In this document: positions 61,251 through 64,000 of the stretch, piece by piece
Numbering within the stretch: position 1 is the first letter of the stretch
How the letters are laid out: the number at the start of each line of letters is the position of its first letter
Assembly (NCBI GenBank): GCA_963923035.1
Contig: CAWUKT010000002.1
Coordinates: 1-64,000 of the forward strand
Length of the DNA: 64,000 nt
Direction: 5' to 3'
Source of the DNA: CAWUKT01 sp963923035
GTDB lineage: Bacteria > Bacteroidota > Bacteroidia > J057 > JADKCL01
The notes under the pieces: generated by a model
What the model was told of the DNA's origin: nothing
Database searches by the model: none
The model's input: the letters and a program-made list of their open reading frames with translations, nothing else
Program-made: the position numbers and the translations under genes

Positions 61251-62359
61251 ATACGCCTGGACGCGGCTGGTCTCAGCCGTGGATTTATGCTCCTCAAGTC
61301 GATGGCCCCTTCATTTTGTTGCCAGCTTTTCTGGCGACGGCCGCGGTGGTCCTTTTCCCGGGCTTTTTCCACGCCGCCAACGAGACCTCTCCCCTCGCCT
61401 GGCTCGTCTTCATCGTGTTCATCGACGTGGCGCATGTGTACAGCACCCTGTACCGCACCTATTTTGACCGCCAGGAATTCCAGAAGTACAAGCGGCCCTT
61501 GCTGTTGATTCCGGTGCTGGCATGGATGGTGGGGGCCAGCCTATATTTCATCGATGACATGCTGTTCTGGCGAATTTTGGCGTATCTGGCCGTCTACCAT
61601 TTCGTCCGCCAGCAATACGGCTTTTTCTCCATCTACGCCCGCAAGGAAAACCGCCCTTCCTGGGAACGGCGACTGGATGCGGCGATGATTTATTTGTCCA
61701 CCATTTACCCCCTCGTTTATTGGCATACCCATCTCCCCCGCAATTTCTTCTGGTTCATCAAAGGCGATTTTGTGTCCATTCCGTGGGAAGTGCTGCACTG
61801 GGTGGTTCTGGGGCTGTTTGGGGTGACGGCATTTTCCTACCTCCTCAAAGAAATCCAACGCAGCCGCCGCGAACAAAGGATCAATTGGCCGAAAAACCTG
61901 ATTGTATTGGGGACGGCGCTCTCCTGGAATGCGGGAATCGTCTGGATGAATGGCGATCTGGCGTTTACGGCTACGAATGTGGTCGCCCACGGAATTCCGT
62001 ACATGGCCTTGGTGTGGATTTACGGTCGGAAAAAGGCGGAAAAGGTGCCGGACAAGAAGAAAACGTTGTCCATGCGGTTCTTTTCGTCGGGAATGGTGCC
62101 GGTTTTTATCGGATTGTTGATGCTGTTGGCCTATTTCGAGGAAGGTCTGTGGGATGCGCTCATCTGGCGGGACCACGAAGGCTTGTTTCCCTGGGCCGCT
62201 GATTTGCCCTGGCTCACCGATGCCCGGTTTCTGGCTGTCGTCATTCCCTTGTTGGCCGTTCCCCAGGTCACCCATTACGTCATTGATGGATTTATTTGGC
62301 GGGTGAGAAAAACGAAAAGCGAGGCGGAACAACGGGTTTTTGGAGCGGCATCTGAGTGA
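61247..62359 (+). CDS. Histidine-rich polytopic membrane protein, last gene of the DUF4178/SpeE/FAD operon
   Basis: The ATG at 61247 overlaps the previous stop as ATGA; the longer frame is an artefact. The 370-residue protein has about eight membrane helices. Conserved-looking His and Asp sites sit in the membrane: FIDVAHVYSTLYRTYFDRQE, YLAVYHFVRQQYGFFSIYAR, YWHTHLPRNFFWF, NVVAHGIPYMALVWIYGRKK and QVTHYVIDGFIWRVRK. The set looks like a metal- or heme-binding enzyme or transporter; I recall such HY-x-x-DGFIWR endings from unnamed membrane proteins. Its function is unknown. It probably works with the FAD protein on the same pathway. Confidence 0.82.
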   Translation: MNTPGRGWSQPWIYAPQVDGPFILLPAFLATAAVVLFPGFFHAANETSPLAWLVFIVFIDVAHVYSTLYRTYFDRQEFQKYKRPLLLIPVLAWMVGASLYFIDDMLFWRILAYLAVYHFVRQQYGFFSIYARKENRPSWERRLDAAMIYLSTIYPLVYWHTHLPRNFFWFIKGDFVSIPWEVLHWVVLGLFGVTAFSYLLKEIQRSRREQRINWPKNLIVLGTALSWNAGIVWMNGDLAFTATNVVAHGIPYMALVWIYGRKKAEKVPDKKKTLSMRFFSSGMVPVFIGLLMLLAYFEEGLWDALIWRDHEGLFPWAADLPWLTDARFLAVVIPLLAVPQVTHYVIDGFIWRVRKTKSEAEQRVFGAASE

Positions 62360-62469
62360 TTTTCCCGACACTTGAGAAAATATTTCCCATTTCTGGAATC
62401 ATTTTATCGGTTTAACTGTCTAATTCATACGTCTGTCCCCCAACAGGCCCTCATTTACCCTGAACGATA

Positions 62470-64000
62470 ATGCTCCAGTACCGATTCTCCATCCTCGTCG
62501 TACTCATCACCTGCTGCCAATGGGCCCTGGCCCAACGTCCGGGCGGCCGTCCCGGTGGGGCCCCCGCCGCCAGCAATACGGAAGTCACCGGCATGGTCCT
62601 CGATTCGACGTCCGGCGATCCCATTGCCTATGCCACCGTCCAGCTCATGGTACGGGACAGCATCGTCAATGGCGCCCTGACCAATGAAAAAGGCCGCTTC
62701 GCGATCCAAAAGGTGAAGCCTGGTCGCTACCAATTGCAGGTGGTGAGCATGGAATACGAGACGGGGCCGGTGAAATCGGTGGAAGTGGGGCGGGGAATGC
62801 CGTTTGTGAATGCTGGGAAATTGGTCGTGGCGCCGAAAGTGCTGTTGGAGGAGGTGGAAATCACGACTCAGAAGGACTATATGGTCAATCAAATCGACCG
62901 CAAGGTCTATGATGTGACGCAGAACCTGACGACGGTCGGAGGCGGCGCGGGCGATGTGCTGAACACGATTCCGAGTGTGGAGGTCGATCTGGATGGGAAT
63001 GTGTCGCTGCGGGGAAATGCCAACGTGACCATTTTTGTGGATGGAAAGCCGAGTGCGCTGACCGGCTCCGGTCGACAAGCCATATTGGACGCGATCCCCG
63101 CGTCCACGATTGCCCGGGTGGAGGTCATCACCAACCCCTCCGCACGCTACGACCCCGATGGGGTCAGCGGCATCATCAATATTGTCACCAAGAAAAACAA
63201 ACGGGCCGGCTGGAACGGCACGGCCACCCTCAGCGTCGGGACCCGCGACAAGTACAGCGGCAACGCCAACCTCAATTACCGCAACCGCCGCCTGAACGCC
63301 TTCGCCAATTATTCCTACAACCTCGACAACCGCTGGTCGGAGGGCATCACCGACCGGACGTCCATCCTCGCAGATACGACTTTCCGACTGTTCCAGGAGG
63401 AAAATGGGGACCGCCGCCGCCTGAACAATGTGGGCGGCGCGGGCATCGATGTGTTCCTCGGGCCGCGGACCACCCTCGGTGTCTCCGGCAACCTGGCCCG
63501 TACGGACCAGGACCGCAGCGAGACCATTTCCTTCAATTATTTCGATGAGAATGCGGCGCTCACGGAGCGTTTCGACCGGATTACCACGGAAACCGAGGTA
63601 CGGAACAATTACGAGGGCGAACTCAATTTTCAGCACAAATTCGACGACAAGGGGACCCAATTGGATGCGCGGGCGAGCCATTCGGTGGGCATCGAGGATG
63701 AGATCGGGAACTTTGGGTCGTTTGACCTGACGCCGGAGGGGATTCCGATGGGCACCGACCCCGAATTGCAGAACAACTTCTCGGACAATGCCTTCCGGGT
63801 CTCCATTTTCAAGGTGGACTATACGAAGCCGGTGGGCAAAAAGGGCAAGCTGGAAACCGGCGCGCAGACCACACTCCGCCAGATCGACAACGATTTTGCG
63901 AGTGAGAGCTTCGATTATGGAGTCGAAGGCTTCACGGACGATGTGGAACTGAACAACCGGTTCATTTACCGGGAGCAGGTGCACGCGGCGTACATGACCT
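62470..64000 (+). CDS. TonB-dependent receptor-like outer membrane beta-barrel protein, cut by the right edge
   Basis: The frame is open from the ATG at 62470 to the end of the window (510 codons). Its start is MLQYRFSILVVLITCCQWAL then AQ, a signal peptide, followed by Gly/Pro-rich residues. A carboxypeptidase regulatory-like domain comes next (TEVTGMVLDSTSGDPIAYAT VQLMVRD), then a TonB-dependent receptor plug (YDVTQNLTTVGGGAGDVLNT IPSVEVDLDGNVSLRGNANV TIFVDGKPSALTGSG) and the start of a barrel (WNGTATLSVGTRDKYSG). This matches the outer membrane beta-barrel family (OMP_b-brl_3 type). It is not part of the seven-gene operon (110-base gap). No TonB box is visible. Confidence 0.88.
   Translation, partial: MLQYRFSILVVLITCCQWALAQRPGGRPGGAPAASNTEVTGMVLDSTSGDPIAYATVQLMVRDSIVNGALTNEKGRFAIQKVKPGRYQLQVVSMEYETGPVKSVEVGRGMPFVNAGKLVVAPKVLLEEVEITTQKDYMVNQIDRKVYDVTQNLTTVGGGAGDVLNTIPSVEVDLDGNVSLRGNANVTIFVDGKPSALTGSGRQAILDAIPASTIARVEVITNPSARYDPDGVSGIINIVTKKNKRAGWNGTATLSVGTRDKYSGNANLNYRNRRLNAFANYSYNLDNRWSEGITDRTSILADTTFRLFQEENGDRRRLNNVGGAGIDVFLGPRTTLGVSGNLARTDQDRSETISFNYFDENAALTERFDRITTETEVRNNYEGELNFQHKFDDKGTQLDARASHSVGIEDEIGNFGSFDLTPEGIPMGTDPELQNNFSDNAFRVSIFKVDYTKPVGKKGKLETGAQTTLRQIDNDFASESFDYGVEGFTDDVELNNRFIYREQVHAAYMT

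Noticed and set aside
62455..63984. 509-codon open frame on the minus strand at the right end
   Set aside because: It is the mirror of the plus-strand TonB-receptor-like gene, which has a signal peptide, plug motifs and normal codon use. The minus frame has no protein-like motifs.

Overview
The window looks like a chromosomal segment of a Bacteroidota bacterium, most likely from the Saprospiria (Lewinella-like) branch. The evidence is several secreted proteins ending in type IX secretion (T9SS) sorting domains, a FecI/FecR/TonB-receptor trio, a giant propeller-type hybrid two-component sensor, DUF3570/DUF4266, DUF6702/HupE and DUF4178/DUF350 gene sets, -7 boxes of the TAnnTTTG type, and weak Shine-Dalgarno signals. 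Most of the window looks fairly GC-rich. Two stretches look clearly more AT-rich and are probably acquired: the left end (restriction specificity subunit plus HEPN-like gene, about 1-1.6 kb) and the HNH endonuclease gene near 27 kb. I saw no rRNA, tRNA, CRISPR array or intact insertion sequence.

Layout. 0-3.2 kb: type I restriction specificity remnant, a HEPN-motif gene, a broken four-helix-bundle gene, and a DUF6702-HupE pair. 3.4-12 kb: OmpA-family protein, a long gene-free stretch, a small conserved hypothetical, then a minus-strand run in which four genes are disrupted: two by one-base frameshifts and two by in-frame stop codons. A membrane protein in the same run is intact. 12.2-16.3 kb: a toxin-like protein without a signal peptide, a propeller lipoprotein, a DUF5648 repeat protein and a GNAT enzyme. 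16.5-26.6 kb: a TPR histidine kinase, two metalloprotease-like lipoproteins, a large conserved hypothetical and three exported proteins, two with clear T9SS tails. 26.6-41.3 kb: HNH nuclease, methyltransferase, CinA, a 2-oxoacid dehydrogenase E2 subunit, a REC-PAS-kinase-REC-HPt sensor, an FMN reductase, a UPF0173 hydrolase, an ABC exporter, a HExxHxxGxxH protein, and an ECF sigma factor with an unusual thioredoxin-fused partner. 41.4-48.3 kb: a 1493-residue hybrid sensor, a fatty acid hydroxylase-family protein and a papain-like candidate effector. 48.6-52.8 kb: FecI-FecR-TonB receptor.

The two most interesting gene systems are at the right end. The first (52.8-55.7 kb, minus strand) is thioredoxin - ApbE flavin transferase - DUF4266 lipoprotein - DUF3570 barrel, with every junction overlapping; it looks like an envelope redox module. 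The second (55.8-62.4 kb, plus strand) is seven tightly packed genes: two DUF4178 proteins, a tiny membrane protein, DUF350, a membrane-embedded spermidine-synthase homologue, a Tat-exported FAD amine-oxidase-like protein, and a histidine-rich membrane protein. It reads as a complete but undescribed polyamine-related or propylamine-transfer system at the membrane. A TonB-dependent receptor-like barrel runs off the right edge.

Three frameshifted genes each lack exactly one base in a homopolymer. Three in-frame stops in two neighbouring genes are each one C-to-T change from a glutamine codon. These could be real decay or sequencing artefacts, so the affected genes are marked as pseudogenes with that caveat.
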